64,000 nucleotides of DNA, from contig CAYYGM010000003.1 of NCBI GenBank assembly GCA_964471555.1, positions 35,156 through 99,155 on the forward strand, in the 5' to 3' direction. Shown one piece after another: positions 30,595-39,126 of this stretch. A program made the translations under genes and the position numbers. The DNA comes from JADLFV01 sp964471555 (lineage in GTDB: Bacteria; Planctomycetota; Phycisphaerae; Phycisphaerales; Phycisphaeraceae). Numbering within the stretch: position 1 is the first letter of the stretch; every line of letters starts with the position of its first letter. The notes under the pieces are model-generated. The model did not search any database and was not told where the DNA came from. It saw only the letters and a list, made by a program, of their open reading frames with translations.

Positions 30595-31352
30595 AGCCAG
30601 CGCGCGGCATACTGGCGTCGTGTTTCGTAGGCGCTGGGCACGATGCTCAAGTCGCGCGGTGATTCATCGAAAGGATCGGCCGTGTGCAGCACGCTCTGGT
30701 TGACTCTCGCCAGACGCACGCGCAGGGCATCGGTGCGATTGCGACAGAAGATGGCGTTGGCGCCCACGCGCCGGGCCGGGCGATAGCCGCGACTGCACAT
30801 GCCGTAAGTCAGCTTGGCCAGCACCAGCGCGTCGTCCGCTGCGACGATCAGCATGCGCGGCCGCCAGTACGACAGGTCGAAGCCCGCCAGCACCGCCAGC
30901 TCCGCACCTTCCACGTCGACCGACACAACCTCCATCCCGCGCGGGGCGTCGGCGGCGTACAGCATCTCATCAAGCGTTCGCACCGGCACCTCGATACGCT
31001 CCAGTCCATGAGAATCCGTGCCGTTGCGCTGCTGCAATTGCTGCGAATCACGCTGCACCAGGCTGGACAGCACTCCGCGTGGATCAGCATAAAAAGGCGC
31101 GACGCCACTATGGTCAGCCGCGGCCGCGTGGATCACCGTGCTGCCCGGGCGATTGCGCCGCACCAACTCCACGAAGCGCGGATGGGCTTCGATGCACAAC
31201 CCGTGCCAGCCCTGCTGCTCCAGTGCCAGCGTGTTGCTGAAGCGCCGCCCGTCGATCGCGCCCACCTCCACGAAATAGTGCGGCCCGCGCGAGCGGCTGA
31301 ACGCTCGCAATGCGATGATGTCTTCACCATGCTCAGAATAGAACGTGTTCAT
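30570..31352 (-). CDS. FkbM-family methyltransferase
   Basis: 260 residues with the FkbM layout: SEHGEDIIALRAFSRSRGPHYFVEVGAIDGRRFSNTLALEQQGWHGLCIEAHP (SAM site FVEVGAIDG, acidic loop IEAHP) and the diagnostic VVSVDVEGAELAVLAGFDL (DVEG). Such enzymes O-methylate sugars in exported polysaccharides. It overlaps the second FkbM gene upstream by 4 bases. The two paralogues differ strongly, so they probably act on different positions of the glycan. Confidence 0.88.
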   Translation of the reverse strand: MNTFYSEHGEDIIALRAFSRSRGPHYFVEVGAIDGRRFSNTLALEQQGWHGLCIEAHPRFVELVRRNRPGSTVIHAAAADHSGVAPFYADPRGVLSSLVQRDSQQLQQRNGTDSHGLERIEVPVRTLDEMLYAADAPRGMEVVSVDVEGAELAVLAGFDLSYWRPRMLIVAADDALVLAKLTYGMCSRGYRPARRVGANAIFCRNRTDALRVRLARVNQSVLHTADPFDESPRDLSIVPSAYETRRQYAARWLCHMGRAA

Positions 31353-32122
31353 GCCGCCCTCCGCAGTTGCATTCGGCCGGTCGCCTGCCGCGGCACGTAC
31401 AGGGCGTCGCCGCCGATCAGGCGTCCGTCATCGTTGCGTGTTGAGAGGTGATAGAGGTTGTGCAGTTGGTAACCGGACTGGCGCATCACGGTGTCGATGT
31501 CGGCAAACTCCGCCCCTCCGCGATAGAGCTGCCCGAAACTGATTTCGGTGAAAACCGCGGCGATCCCGCGGGCCAGCATCTGCCGCGCTCCGCGCAGGGC
31601 GAAGGCTTCGTAGCCCTGGAGATCCAGCTTCAGCACGTCGATCCGCTCGATGCCGCGCCGCACGCAGAAATCATCCAGCGACACCGCTTCGATGCTGCGC
31701 GTCTCGCGCTGGCGGGTGACCTGATCGAAGTAGCGCTCGCTCATCTCGCCGCGCTCCAGGATCGAACTGGTCATGGGCGAAGCGTTGACGTTCAACGTCA
31801 GCGGTCCGCTGCGCTCCGCCAGGGCCAGCGGGTTGATCGAGCCGGGGATGTTCGCCAGGTTGGCAAGCAGTTGCGGCAGCAGGTCCGTATTGGGTTCGAA
31901 AGCGTGAATCTCCACGTTGCCCAGCTTGTTGGCAAATCGTTTTGCTACCACGCCGTCGTGTGCGCCGCCGTCGACCATCACGATTCTGCGATCGATGTCA
32001 CCCAGTCGCTGAGCGATGGCGTCCAGGTCTTCGTGCGGCGACAGCACCGTGTTGGACGGGTGCAACCGGTTCAGCAGGTTCCAGTAAATGTGCTTGGCTT
32101 TTGTCAGCATCTGCTTATCCAT
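31349..32122 (-). CDS. FkbM-family methyltransferase
   Basis: 257 residues. IVMVDGGAHDGVVAKRFANKLGNVEIHAFEPN (SAM-binding VDGGAHDG; acidic EPN) and IDVLKLDLQGYEAFALRGARQMLARGI (DLQG) identify the family, and the C-terminus is short and basic. It sits between a GT2 gene (1 base after its stop) and the other FkbM gene, as part of the polysaccharide operon. Sugar O-methylation is the expected role; the acceptor cannot be named. Confidence 0.88.
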   Translation of the reverse strand: MDKQMLTKAKHIYWNLLNRLHPSNTVLSPHEDLDAIAQRLGDIDRRIVMVDGGAHDGVVAKRFANKLGNVEIHAFEPNTDLLPQLLANLANIPGSINPLALAERSGPLTLNVNASPMTSSILERGEMSERYFDQVTRQRETRSIEAVSLDDFCVRRGIERIDVLKLDLQGYEAFALRGARQMLARGIAAVFTEISFGQLYRGGAEFADIDTVMRQSGYQLHNLYHLSTRNDDGRLIGGDALYVPRQATGRMQLRRAA

Positions 32123-33031
32123 TCACGCCGCCAGGGCCCAGCGCAACACTTTCCACGACTGGATTGACCACGGCTCACGGCAAAGAGCCGCCCAGGCGTG
32201 CCGCCGCGCGATACGGCCGTTGTGCTGCTCGATGGCGTGACAGGCCCAGTGACGCATGGTCTGGGCGGGGGAATCCTGTTTCATCAAGTCCGGCCGCAGC
32301 CGCGCCAGGTTCGGTTTGCCGTCCATGCCGCGCCGCTGATACACCTCGCGCAACAGGGCTTCGATCTTCGATCGCATTGCGTCGTAGTTGACCGCACACA
32401 CGCTGGCGACATGGCGGCGATAGCTGTAGAGCACCTCGGGAATGTTGGCCAGCTTTCCCACTTCACCAAGGCGCAGGAACAGGTTCAGGTCTTCGATCCA
32501 CCCATAATCATCGCGCCATCCGCCGCACCGGCGCAGCGCCTCGCGGCGATACACCGACGCGCCCTGCACGATGGCCGAGCCGTCGCCCGCCAGCAGGGCC
32601 GCATCGATATCCGCATGCTCCGTCGGCGGATGCTGCTGACCTGTGGGCGATCCAAAGGGATCGGTCCGCTGCAACCAGCAGCCGACCGCGGCGCATTCGG
32701 GGTGGGCTTCCATGTAGGCAAGCTGCTTCTCGAATCGCGTGGGCAGACTGATATCGTCAGCATCACAGCGCCCGACCAGATCGCAGCGGGCAGCTTCGAC
32801 GCCGACGTTGACGTTGACGATGCCGCGATGCTCCAGGCGAAGCAGGCGCAGACGGTCATCTCGCTGCGCGATTTCGGCAACGATGGCGGCTGTGCGATCG
32901 GTGGAGCCGTCATCGATGACGATCAACTCCAACTCGCGCAGCGTCTGACCCAGCACGCTCCCGATCGCCTCGGCGATGTAACGGGCCGCGTTGTGAGCCG
33001 GCATGATGACGCTGATGCGCGGATCAGTCAT
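32123..33031 (-). CDS. glycosyltransferase family 2
   Basis: 302 residues with PRISVIMPAHNAARYIAEAIGSVLGQTLRELELIVIDDGSTDRT at the N-terminus, the RCDADDISLPTRFEKQ nucleotide/metal site and a later ED segment (YGWIEDLNLFLRL) as catalytic-base region. The Met at 33031 (MTDPRISV) was chosen because it starts the domain; an upstream in-frame Met falls in a heptamer repeat. Its leader is the inverted ATTCCCA/TGGTCAT array, so it may begin a sub-transcript of the operon. Confidence 0.88.
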   Translation of the reverse strand: MTDPRISVIMPAHNAARYIAEAIGSVLGQTLRELELIVIDDGSTDRTAAIVAEIAQRDDRLRLLRLEHRGIVNVNVGVEAARCDLVGRCDADDISLPTRFEKQLAYMEAHPECAAVGCWLQRTDPFGSPTGQQHPPTEHADIDAALLAGDGSAIVQGASVYRREALRRCGGWRDDYGWIEDLNLFLRLGEVGKLANIPEVLYSYRRHVASVCAVNYDAMRSKIEALLREVYQRRGMDGKPNLARLRPDLMKQDSPAQTMRHWACHAIEQHNGRIARRHAWAALCREPWSIQSWKVLRWALAA

Positions 33032-33050
33032 GGGAAGGTTCCCGGGGCAA

Positions 33051-33128
33051 TTCCCAATGCTCAATTCCCAATGCCCAATGTTCGACCGGCCGACCGGTAC
33101 TGGTCATTGGGCCTTGGTCATTGGTCAT
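33051..33128. repeat. inverted heptamer arrays between glycosyltransferase genes
   Basis: Left arm 33051-33078: four units (TTCCCAA, TGCTCAA, TTCCCAA, TGCCCAA). Right arm 33101-33128: four units (TGGTCAT three times, TGGGCCT). A GACCGGCCGACCGGT spacer forms its own GC palindrome as the loop. It belongs to the same family as 40085 and 46463. Confidence 0.92.
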
Positions 33129-33229
33129 TTCCGCCTCTCTCACATCCACGCGGGCGGCGGTGAGCCTGGCGATCTTGCTTCGCATCGCGTCGTGGGGATT
33201 TTCGGATTCATTCTTCACAGTCAGTTCCT

Positions 33230-34204
33230 TTATCCAACGCGCAATCCAAGGCGCAGCCGACGAAACATCGGCCAAAGCGGCCGCATGCCCGGGCGGGTCT
33301 TGATCCAACGTACGAGCAGGTTGCTCAGTTGATGCCGATACCTGTCGCTGCCCAGGAAATGCCATGGCGGATCACCACTGATCCGTGCGATCCGCAGCGC
33401 GGTTTTCACTAGTGCCGTGCAGTCATGGAACCGCACGTCAAGGCGATGCGAGTCTGCCAGCAGGTCATGCAGCCGTTCGGCCTCGAAGGGCGTAAGCCCG
33501 GGGTACAGCAGCGCGTCATGCTCCGCGACGATCTGTTCCGCCACGGCAGCAGCGGACTCGTGATGACGTCGTGTGATGCTGGCATCATGAACACGATAGT
33601 GCAGCAAAATATCGGGCAGATTCACCATGCGCCCGATCTGACCAAGTCTGATCCACAGGTCGTGATCCTGGCCCGGCGTGCGGTCACGATAGTTGCCGGC
33701 CGACAGAATCGCCGAACGCCGGAACATCACCGTCGGGTGGTGGATGGCGTTGCCTCGGCGCAGCGCCCATCGAACCTGGGGATCGGTCAGATTCGGCGGG
33801 CAGATCGGCTGCCGGTCGCCGCCGGCGCGATTCATCACGGTAAATCCACTGCCGACCAGCACCACCTTGGGATGGCGCTGCATGAAGGCGACTTGTTTTG
33901 ACAGGCGATCCGGCTCGGTGATGTCATCGCCATCGATGCGGGCGCACAGTTCGGTGTCTGCCTCCTGCACCATGCACGCCAGCGCAGCGCCCAGGCCCAT
34001 GGGACGGTCGGTGACGACGCGGCCGGGAATTGTCGCGGGGATCCAGCGGCGCAACTCTTCGGCGCTGCCGTCGGTCGAACCGTTGTCCCACGCCAGTATG
34101 CGGTGCTCCGGGTAGCGTTGTGCAGCGATCGAGGCGAGCGTCTCAGTCAGGTAGGGCATCGCATCGCGGACCGGCAGCAGCCAGGTGACAGGGGGTGTGT
34201 TCAT
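33230..34204 (-). CDS. glycosyltransferase family 2
   Basis: 324 residues. VTWLLPVRDAMPYLTETLASIAAQRYPEHRILAWDNGSTDGS, the RIDGDDITEPDRL metal site and the TPGQDHDLWIRL catalytic segment are all present. The C-terminal 100 residues are helical and basic (RWIKTRPGMRPLWPMFRRLRLGLRVG), possibly membrane-associated. It overlaps the upstream transferase by 4 bases. It is separated from the following gene by about 200 bases that contain a heptamer hairpin, the only sizeable gap inside the cluster. Confidence 0.88.
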   Translation of the reverse strand: MNTPPVTWLLPVRDAMPYLTETLASIAAQRYPEHRILAWDNGSTDGSAEELRRWIPATIPGRVVTDRPMGLGAALACMVQEADTELCARIDGDDITEPDRLSKQVAFMQRHPKVVLVGSGFTVMNRAGGDRQPICPPNLTDPQVRWALRRGNAIHHPTVMFRRSAILSAGNYRDRTPGQDHDLWIRLGQIGRMVNLPDILLHYRVHDASITRRHHESAAAVAEQIVAEHDALLYPGLTPFEAERLHDLLADSHRLDVRFHDCTALVKTALRIARISGDPPWHFLGSDRYRHQLSNLLVRWIKTRPGMRPLWPMFRRLRLGLRVG

Positions 34205-35163
34205 GCCGCCTCCCGTCGTAATTCAGTCTGCACGTGAACCATGCCCGGGTGCGGCGTGCAGCGGATGCCGATGGTGTGCAAGGCGCGCGACAGCACGGGA
34301 TGGACGGCTTCGGGGATGGCGCGGCGTGCGAAGTATCGGGCCGGCCCTTCGCGAAGAATATCCCAGCGCATCGCTGCGCTGCCGACACCCCAGTGCGTTG
34401 CACGCAGCCGACGGACCAGCCGGCGCAGCGACGCCGCGGTGTGATCGGCGTACCGCGCGAAGACGGCATGCGTGTGCGGGTGCTGGTAATCGACGTGCTC
34501 AGGCTCGAACCAACCCCGCAGGGCCAGCTCTCCGCCCAGGCACGCCAGACCCAACCGATGGTCACCGTTACGCAGAAAGTGCCGCCAGGTGTATTCAAGG
34601 TTTTCGCAATGCACCAGTCCGGCGCAGCGCAGGTTCTGCTGCCTGGCGGCACAGACCTTGACACCCTTGTGCACCCCGAAGTGGAAAGCCTGGAAGGGCG
34701 AGGGGTCCGGGCTGTGCAGGGCAGCGGGCGCCAGGTCGCCGGTGTCGTGAATCACGTACTCTGCGGGCACCGGGCAGGGATCGACGAAGACGTTTTGTGC
34801 ATCATCCAGCGGCCAGACCGTGTCGCTGCGGTAGATGTGCATGGCGTCGATCAGGCGGTCGGAGAAATAATCATGCACCACGATCAACATCGCCCGCACA
34901 TTGGGCTGCGCAGCGAAGCGGTCCGCCACGTTCTCAAAAAACCGCGGGTCCGTGACTACCATGTCCGCATCGATCTTCAAAAACAGATCGCAACTCGATG
35001 CCCGCTGCATGAACCCGCGGTAAAGTGTGCGGTGCGCTTCGAGGTTGGGCAGATCCTGGACCACGAAATGCTCGACCGGCGGCAAGGTCTGGCCCGCCAC
35101 CGCGGCACGACAGGCGTCGAACTCGTTCTCGATCGTTCGCAATGTCCCGACGCAGAGTCGCAT
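34201..35163 (-). CDS. glycosyltransferase-like protein, GT2-type
   Basis: 320 residues. It starts MRLCVGTLRTIENEFDACRAAVAGQTLPPVEHFVV, a shortened GT2 Rossmann start, and has the metal-binding FLKIDADMVVTDPRFFENV. The rest (HFGVHKGVKVCAARQQNL, ENLEYTWRHFLRNGDHRLGLACLGGELALRG) is not typical of well-known subfamilies but resembles planctomycete glycosyltransferases annotated only by fold. Its place between GT and methyltransferase genes in one operon supports a sugar-transfer role. Confidence 0.72.
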   Translation of the reverse strand: MRLCVGTLRTIENEFDACRAAVAGQTLPPVEHFVVQDLPNLEAHRTLYRGFMQRASSCDLFLKIDADMVVTDPRFFENVADRFAAQPNVRAMLIVVHDYFSDRLIDAMHIYRSDTVWPLDDAQNVFVDPCPVPAEYVIHDTGDLAPAALHSPDPSPFQAFHFGVHKGVKVCAARQQNLRCAGLVHCENLEYTWRHFLRNGDHRLGLACLGGELALRGWFEPEHVDYQHPHTHAVFARYADHTAASLRRLVRRLRATHWGVGSAAMRWDILREGPARYFARRAIPEAVHPVLSRALHTIGIRCTPHPGMVHVQTELRREAA

Positions 35164-35193
35164 GGATCAGCCTTGTTCAAGCGGGCGTGACGT

Positions 35194-35895
35194 TCAGGCG
35201 GCGGCGAGGGCGGCTGGTTGACGCAGGTCGCACACCACGGTGGCGCGGCGGCCGAAAGCGTCATGCGTCCAGCGCCGCGCGTCGTAGACCGTGCATTGCC
35301 AGCGATTCAGTTCCTCGTGAACCTGCTGCTCGTAGGGCGGCTTGTGCGTGTCATCCAGCACCAGGACGCCGACCCGCTCACGGGTGCGAGACAGCACATC
35401 ACTCAGGGTGCGGGCCCGCGTGGTCATGCTGCCCAGGTCGTGGAACACCAGGTCGAATTCACCCTGTCCCGCCGCGGCGAATTGCGGCCAGGCCATGATG
35501 TGGTCGCAATTCAGGTTGTGCTTGCGCAAGAATTCGATGGTGCGCCCGAGCCACTGTTCGTCATCATCCACGGACCACACTTCCGCCGCGCCCTGGTCGG
35601 CCGCCCAGCTCCGCAGCACGAACGAACTGAACCCCGAGCCGGTGTCGAGCAGGCGCTTGGGCTGCAGGACATCGCACAGCCGCCACAACAATTGCGTGGT
35701 TTCCAGCGAGGCTGCCATCTGCGCGGTGGATACCTGCTCGACGTAGATCGCATGTTCCCCAGCCAGCAACGACGCAACCGACGGTGCTAAGGCGTTGCTT
35801 AGAGCAGGGAATCGCCGGCGCAGGGCTGTTTCTGCCCGGTAACGATGCCAGGCATGCAGCGGCCGAGTGAACCAGTCGGGGTTGGATGCATTCAT
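35194..35895 (-). CDS. class I SAM-dependent methyltransferase
   Basis: 233 residues. After a helical N-terminus, KRLLDTGSGFSSFVLRSWAADQGAAEVWSVDDDEQWLGRTIEFL supplies the SAM-binding loop (DTGSGFSS) and acidic loop (VDDD); FDLVFHDLGSM is motif IV-like and VGVLVLDDTHKPPY follows. The family is close to small-molecule or sugar O-methyltransferases. The Met at 35895 overlaps the stop of the deacetylase gene (ATGA), favouring it over a Met 60 bases upstream. Confidence 0.8.
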   Translation of the reverse strand: MNASNPDWFTRPLHAWHRYRAETALRRRFPALSNALAPSVASLLAGEHAIYVEQVSTAQMAASLETTQLLWRLCDVLQPKRLLDTGSGFSSFVLRSWAADQGAAEVWSVDDDEQWLGRTIEFLRKHNLNCDHIMAWPQFAAAGQGEFDLVFHDLGSMTTRARTLSDVLSRTRERVGVLVLDDTHKPPYEQQVHEELNRWQCTVYDARRWTHDAFGRRATVVCDLRQPAALAAA

Positions 35896-36887
35896 CGTGT
35901 GGTTCCTTCTATCGCCTGAGGCGAGCAGGGCAGCGGTCGCCGAGTGACGGGGCAATCCTGCGCCGGTTGGCGAAGATGTTCGGCGCCCAGTTCATAACGT
36001 GGGATGGCGAAGCGATCGGTGTCGCGATTGATGTCGCTTTTCACGGTCGTGAATGCAGCGCGCAGCCCCATGCGGCGCACCAGTTGCCCCACAGCCGACG
36101 AAGTGGCGCCGTAAGGAAACGCCAGCAGCGTCGGCTCGAATCCGAGATTCTGCTGAAACAAGTCCAGGCAGCGCCAGAGGTCAGACCCGGCTTCGCCGAT
36201 GGGGCGCTGATTGAGCGGCCGATGCTCGTGGCCGTGCGCCGCCAGGCTGAACAAACCCGACTCGCGCAGTTGCGCCAGCTCGCGCCAGTTGAGCAGCAGA
36301 TCGCCGGGGGCTGGTACCGCGGCATCGCCGTCGTTGAGTGATGCCAGCGTCTGCAACTGGATGGATCGCGGCTGGGGGCGCAACGCCTGGCTCAGCGCAT
36401 TGAAGCACATGCGTTTGGCTTCAACGTTGTCCAACGTCCACGATTGCCCCTCGTTGTTCAGCCGCGTACGCTTGCGAACGATCCGCTCCAGTGCGAACTC
36501 GAACGGCACCGCCTCGTGCGAAGCCAGCGTCGAACTGACGAACGCGGTGGCCGGCAACTCGTAACGCTGGAGGATCGGCAGCACGTGGTCCGCCAGATCG
36601 CGGTAACCGTCATCGAAGGTGATGGCCACCGCCCGCGGCGGCAACGGTTCGCCGGTTTCCAGGTGCGCCGCGATGGCGTCGAGAGACACAGGGTCATGGT
36701 TGGCTGCGATGTCGGCAGCCAGATCCTCGAACCACTGCGGCGTCACCGTCAGCCGATGCGTTGCTGTCCATGCCTCGCCCGGGTCCGGCTGAACACGATG
36801 CAGGGCCAGACAGATCGCGCCGCGTCCCGACGATCCCGCTCCGGACGTTCGCTTGCACCAATCCCAGAATCTGGCCGCCATGATCAT
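35892..36887 (-). CDS. polysaccharide deacetylase (NodB/CE4)
   Basis: 331 residues with the NodB homology motifs: VAITFDDGYRDLADHVLPIL (motif 1, catalytic Asp pair), LAAHGHEHRPLNQ (motif 2, two zinc-binding His) and LLAFPYGATSSAV (motif 3). It removes N- or O-acetyl groups from a glycan or glycolipid; in such clusters it may also act on a lipid-linked intermediate. It lacks an obvious signal peptide, so it is probably cytoplasmic. Both ends overlap neighbours by 4 bases. Confidence 0.87.
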   Translation of the reverse strand: MIMAARFWDWCKRTSGAGSSGRGAICLALHRVQPDPGEAWTATHRLTVTPQWFEDLAADIAANHDPVSLDAIAAHLETGEPLPPRAVAITFDDGYRDLADHVLPILQRYELPATAFVSSTLASHEAVPFEFALERIVRKRTRLNNEGQSWTLDNVEAKRMCFNALSQALRPQPRSIQLQTLASLNDGDAAVPAPGDLLLNWRELAQLRESGLFSLAAHGHEHRPLNQRPIGEAGSDLWRCLDLFQQNLGFEPTLLAFPYGATSSAVGQLVRRMGLRAAFTTVKSDINRDTDRFAIPRYELGAEHLRQPAQDCPVTRRPLPCSPQAIEGTTR

Positions 36888-37786
36888 TTCCAGTGCCCCA
36901 GATCGCGCCCGATCAGGCGCGACAACTTTTCGTTTTCCGGTGCGAAATATTCATGCAGCCGTTCCCGCACGTGCGGCTTGATACCACGCTGATACTCTGA
37001 CACAACCTGGTCGAGATACCGACCCTTGCAGTAGCGCTCGCGGAGCCTGCTCTTGACCCGCTTGGGCAGCACCCAACGCACAGGCTCGGCGAGCTGGTCG
37101 ATCAGCTTGGTCTTGCGAAGAACCTGGGCGGTCGGCTTGTAGTAGGCGCCGTTGACCGGTTGGTCGATCGTGCTCGGCACGAAGTCAGCATCGACGCCAA
37201 GGAACTCATAGATCGGCTTCAGGAACGTGCGCGGATTCGCTTTCAGATCATCGTACAGCACCACCTTGATCTGCTCAGCCGGGAAGTGGTCGTAGAAAGG
37301 CTTGAGTCGTTCGGCATAGAAGCCGGAGACGACCCAGTTCTCGAACAGATCGTAGTTAACCAGAACTTCCTCGAACTCGAAAGCGATCTTGTTCTTCTTC
37401 TTCTCATGCCAATAGTGCGAGAAGGCGCGGTCGATCGGATTACGCAGTGAGAACAGCAGCTTCGCCTCGGGATTGAATTGGGCGATGCGCTCGGCGGCCT
37501 GCGGGTAACGGATGTAAGAGCACGTTGGATCGCATACGGCCGTCTCTCCGTTGTACGCCTGGAAGTGCTCGCGGTACCAGTCCCAGCCGCGCCAATAGTT
37601 CATGGTGAAAAAGTGCGTCGAGTCGGTCGGCGGCACCAGGATGTCCGGGTGCTCCTGGAAGCAGACGTACAGCCAGGTCGAAGCCGTCTTCTGGCAGCCG
37701 GCCAGGAAACAGGTCGGCAGCGGACGTGGATCGCGACTGCCGGGTTTGGAGGTGGCGAGCGGAGCCTGGGTGTGCAGTGTAGTCAT
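36884..37786 (-). CDS. PAPS-dependent sulfotransferase
   Basis: 300 residues. LPTCFLAGCQKTASTWLYVCFQEHPDI holds the 5'-phosphosulfate loop (GCQKTAST) and LLFSLRNPIDRAFSHYWHEKK the 3'-phosphate site (RNPIDRAFSHY). This is the heparan/carbohydrate sulfotransferase layout. The Met at 37786 starts the family-like part; a long upstream extension is low-complexity and lies opposite the Wzt C-terminus. With the deacetylase beside it the pair could deacetylate and then sulfate an amino sugar, as in heparan-type glycans; that is inference from adjacency. Confidence 0.85.
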   Translation of the reverse strand: MTTLHTQAPLATSKPGSRDPRPLPTCFLAGCQKTASTWLYVCFQEHPDILVPPTDSTHFFTMNYWRGWDWYREHFQAYNGETAVCDPTCSYIRYPQAAERIAQFNPEAKLLFSLRNPIDRAFSHYWHEKKKNKIAFEFEEVLVNYDLFENWVVSGFYAERLKPFYDHFPAEQIKVVLYDDLKANPRTFLKPIYEFLGVDADFVPSTIDQPVNGAYYKPTAQVLRKTKLIDQLAEPVRWVLPKRVKSRLRERYCKGRYLDQVVSEYQRGIKPHVRERLHEYFAPENEKLSRLIGRDLGHWK

Positions 37787-37800
37787 GGCACGGGTTCCTG

Positions 37801-39033
37801 TTATGCGGCGGCGCTGGCCGCCATCGGTGATGACAGTTCCTGTATACGGGCGTCCCAGTCGTGATCCACCAGGAGCGGCCCGTGTTTGTTGATCTGAGGC
37901 AGTCGGCCCGAACCGTTGGGGTCGTAGGGCTCGACGTTTATCGTGGCTGCGTTCTCGATCACATCCGCCTGCTGACCCCAGTTGAGCAACGCCAGGTGGA
38001 CCAGGTACTCTCCCGGCGCCAGCGGCAGCCGCGGCAGATGACACGTAACTCGCCCTTCCGTCGGCCCCTGCTCAAACACCATGCTGCGATGGCGGGACGA
38101 ACAGGTAAACAGCAGACGACCCAGCATGTCCGCCACCGTGATCGCAAACACGGCATGGCCCAGCTTCTGCCCTGCGCGGCAGCGATATTCCAACTCGACA
38201 TTCATGGCTTCATTGCAACGCAGCCGGCTGTCGTCGGCGCTGCTGAATAAACGCACCGCGGTCAGCCTGGCTGATCCATCGCCCCGGCGATCCTGCCGAT
38301 CGGCCAACGTCGTTTCCGCAATGTGCGAGGCGTGCGACTGATAGGCACGTACAATCTCCGTGCTCGGCCCCATCTGCTGCAAGCGACCCGACTCCAGCAG
38401 CACAGCCTGGCTGCACAGTGCCGTCACCGCGCCCATGTTGTGGCTCACGAACAACACCGTGCGACCGCCGCTGGCCACGTCCTGCATCTTGCCGATGCAC
38501 TTCTGCTGGAAGGCTGCATCGCCCACCGCCAGCACCTCGTCAACCACCAGGATCTCCGGCTCCAGATGGGCCGCCACCGCAAAGGCCAGGCGCACACGCA
38601 TGCCGCTGCTGTAGCGCTTCACCGGCGTGTCCAGGAAATGCTCGACACCGCTGAACTCGGTGATCTGGTCAAATTTCGCCTTGATTTCCCGGCGTTTGAG
38701 GCCCAGCAGTGAGCCGTTGAGATAAATGTTCTCGCGCCCGCTCAGCTCCGGATGAAAGCCCGTGCCGACTTCCAGCAGTGACGCCACCCGCCCCCGCAGC
38801 ATCACGCGCCCCGACGACGGCGGTGTGATCTGCGAGAGAATCTTCAGCAGCGTGCTCTTGCCCGCGCCGTTGCGGCCGATGATGCCGATCGCTTCGCCGC
38901 GTGCCACCTCGAAGCTGACATCATGCAGGGCGTCGAGGTGCGAACCGCGCCGCAACAGTTGCGCGATCCCCGTGCTCGCTCCCAGCCGGTAGCGCTTGGA
39001 CAGGTGTTCGATCTGGATGGCCGTGTCAGTCAT
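37801..39033 (-). CDS. polysaccharide ABC exporter ATPase (Wzt-like)
   Basis: 410 residues. ATPase domain: Walker A GIIGRNGAGKSTLLKIL, signature YSSGMRVRLAFAVA, Walker B EILVVDEVLAVGD, switch VLFVSHNMGAV. From about 250 a C-terminal immunoglobulin-like domain follows, like the Wzt carbohydrate-binding domain that recognises the modified non-reducing end of O-antigen. The genes downstream encode methyltransferases and a sulfotransferase that could make such an end cap. It pairs with the permease gene 93 bases upstream; an inverted heptamer repeat fills that gap. Confidence 0.93.
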   Translation of the reverse strand: MTDTAIQIEHLSKRYRLGASTGIAQLLRRGSHLDALHDVSFEVARGEAIGIIGRNGAGKSTLLKILSQITPPSSGRVMLRGRVASLLEVGTGFHPELSGRENIYLNGSLLGLKRREIKAKFDQITEFSGVEHFLDTPVKRYSSGMRVRLAFAVAAHLEPEILVVDEVLAVGDAAFQQKCIGKMQDVASGGRTVLFVSHNMGAVTALCSQAVLLESGRLQQMGPSTEIVRAYQSHASHIAETTLADRQDRRGDGSARLTAVRLFSSADDSRLRCNEAMNVELEYRCRAGQKLGHAVFAITVADMLGRLLFTCSSRHRSMVFEQGPTEGRVTCHLPRLPLAPGEYLVHLALLNWGQQADVIENAATINVEPYDPNGSGRLPQINKHGPLLVDHDWDARIQELSSPMAASAAA

Positions 39034-39041
39034 TGGGGTGG

Positions 39042-39119
39042 TTGTTGGTTTTGGGTTGTTGGTCTTTGGTTTTTGGCACGCTGGCGTCTGGACAACAACC
39101 AGAAACCAACAACCAACAA
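39042..39119. repeat. inverted heptamer arrays between wzm and wzt
   Basis: Left arm 39042-39076: five units (TTGTTGG, TTTTGGG, TTGTTGG, TCTTTGG, TTTTTGG). Right arm 39092-39119: four units (ACAACAA, CCAGAAA, CCAACAA twice). It is the same CCAACAA family that flanks the four-helix-bundle gene at 11338-11762, but with no ORF between the arms. Confidence 0.92.
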
Positions 39120-39126
39120 CCCTTCC

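Noticed and set aside
36884..38044. Longer form of the sulfotransferase (386 residues)
   Set aside because: The extra N-terminus is low-complexity and lies opposite the Wzt C-terminus; the Met at 37786 begins the family-like part.
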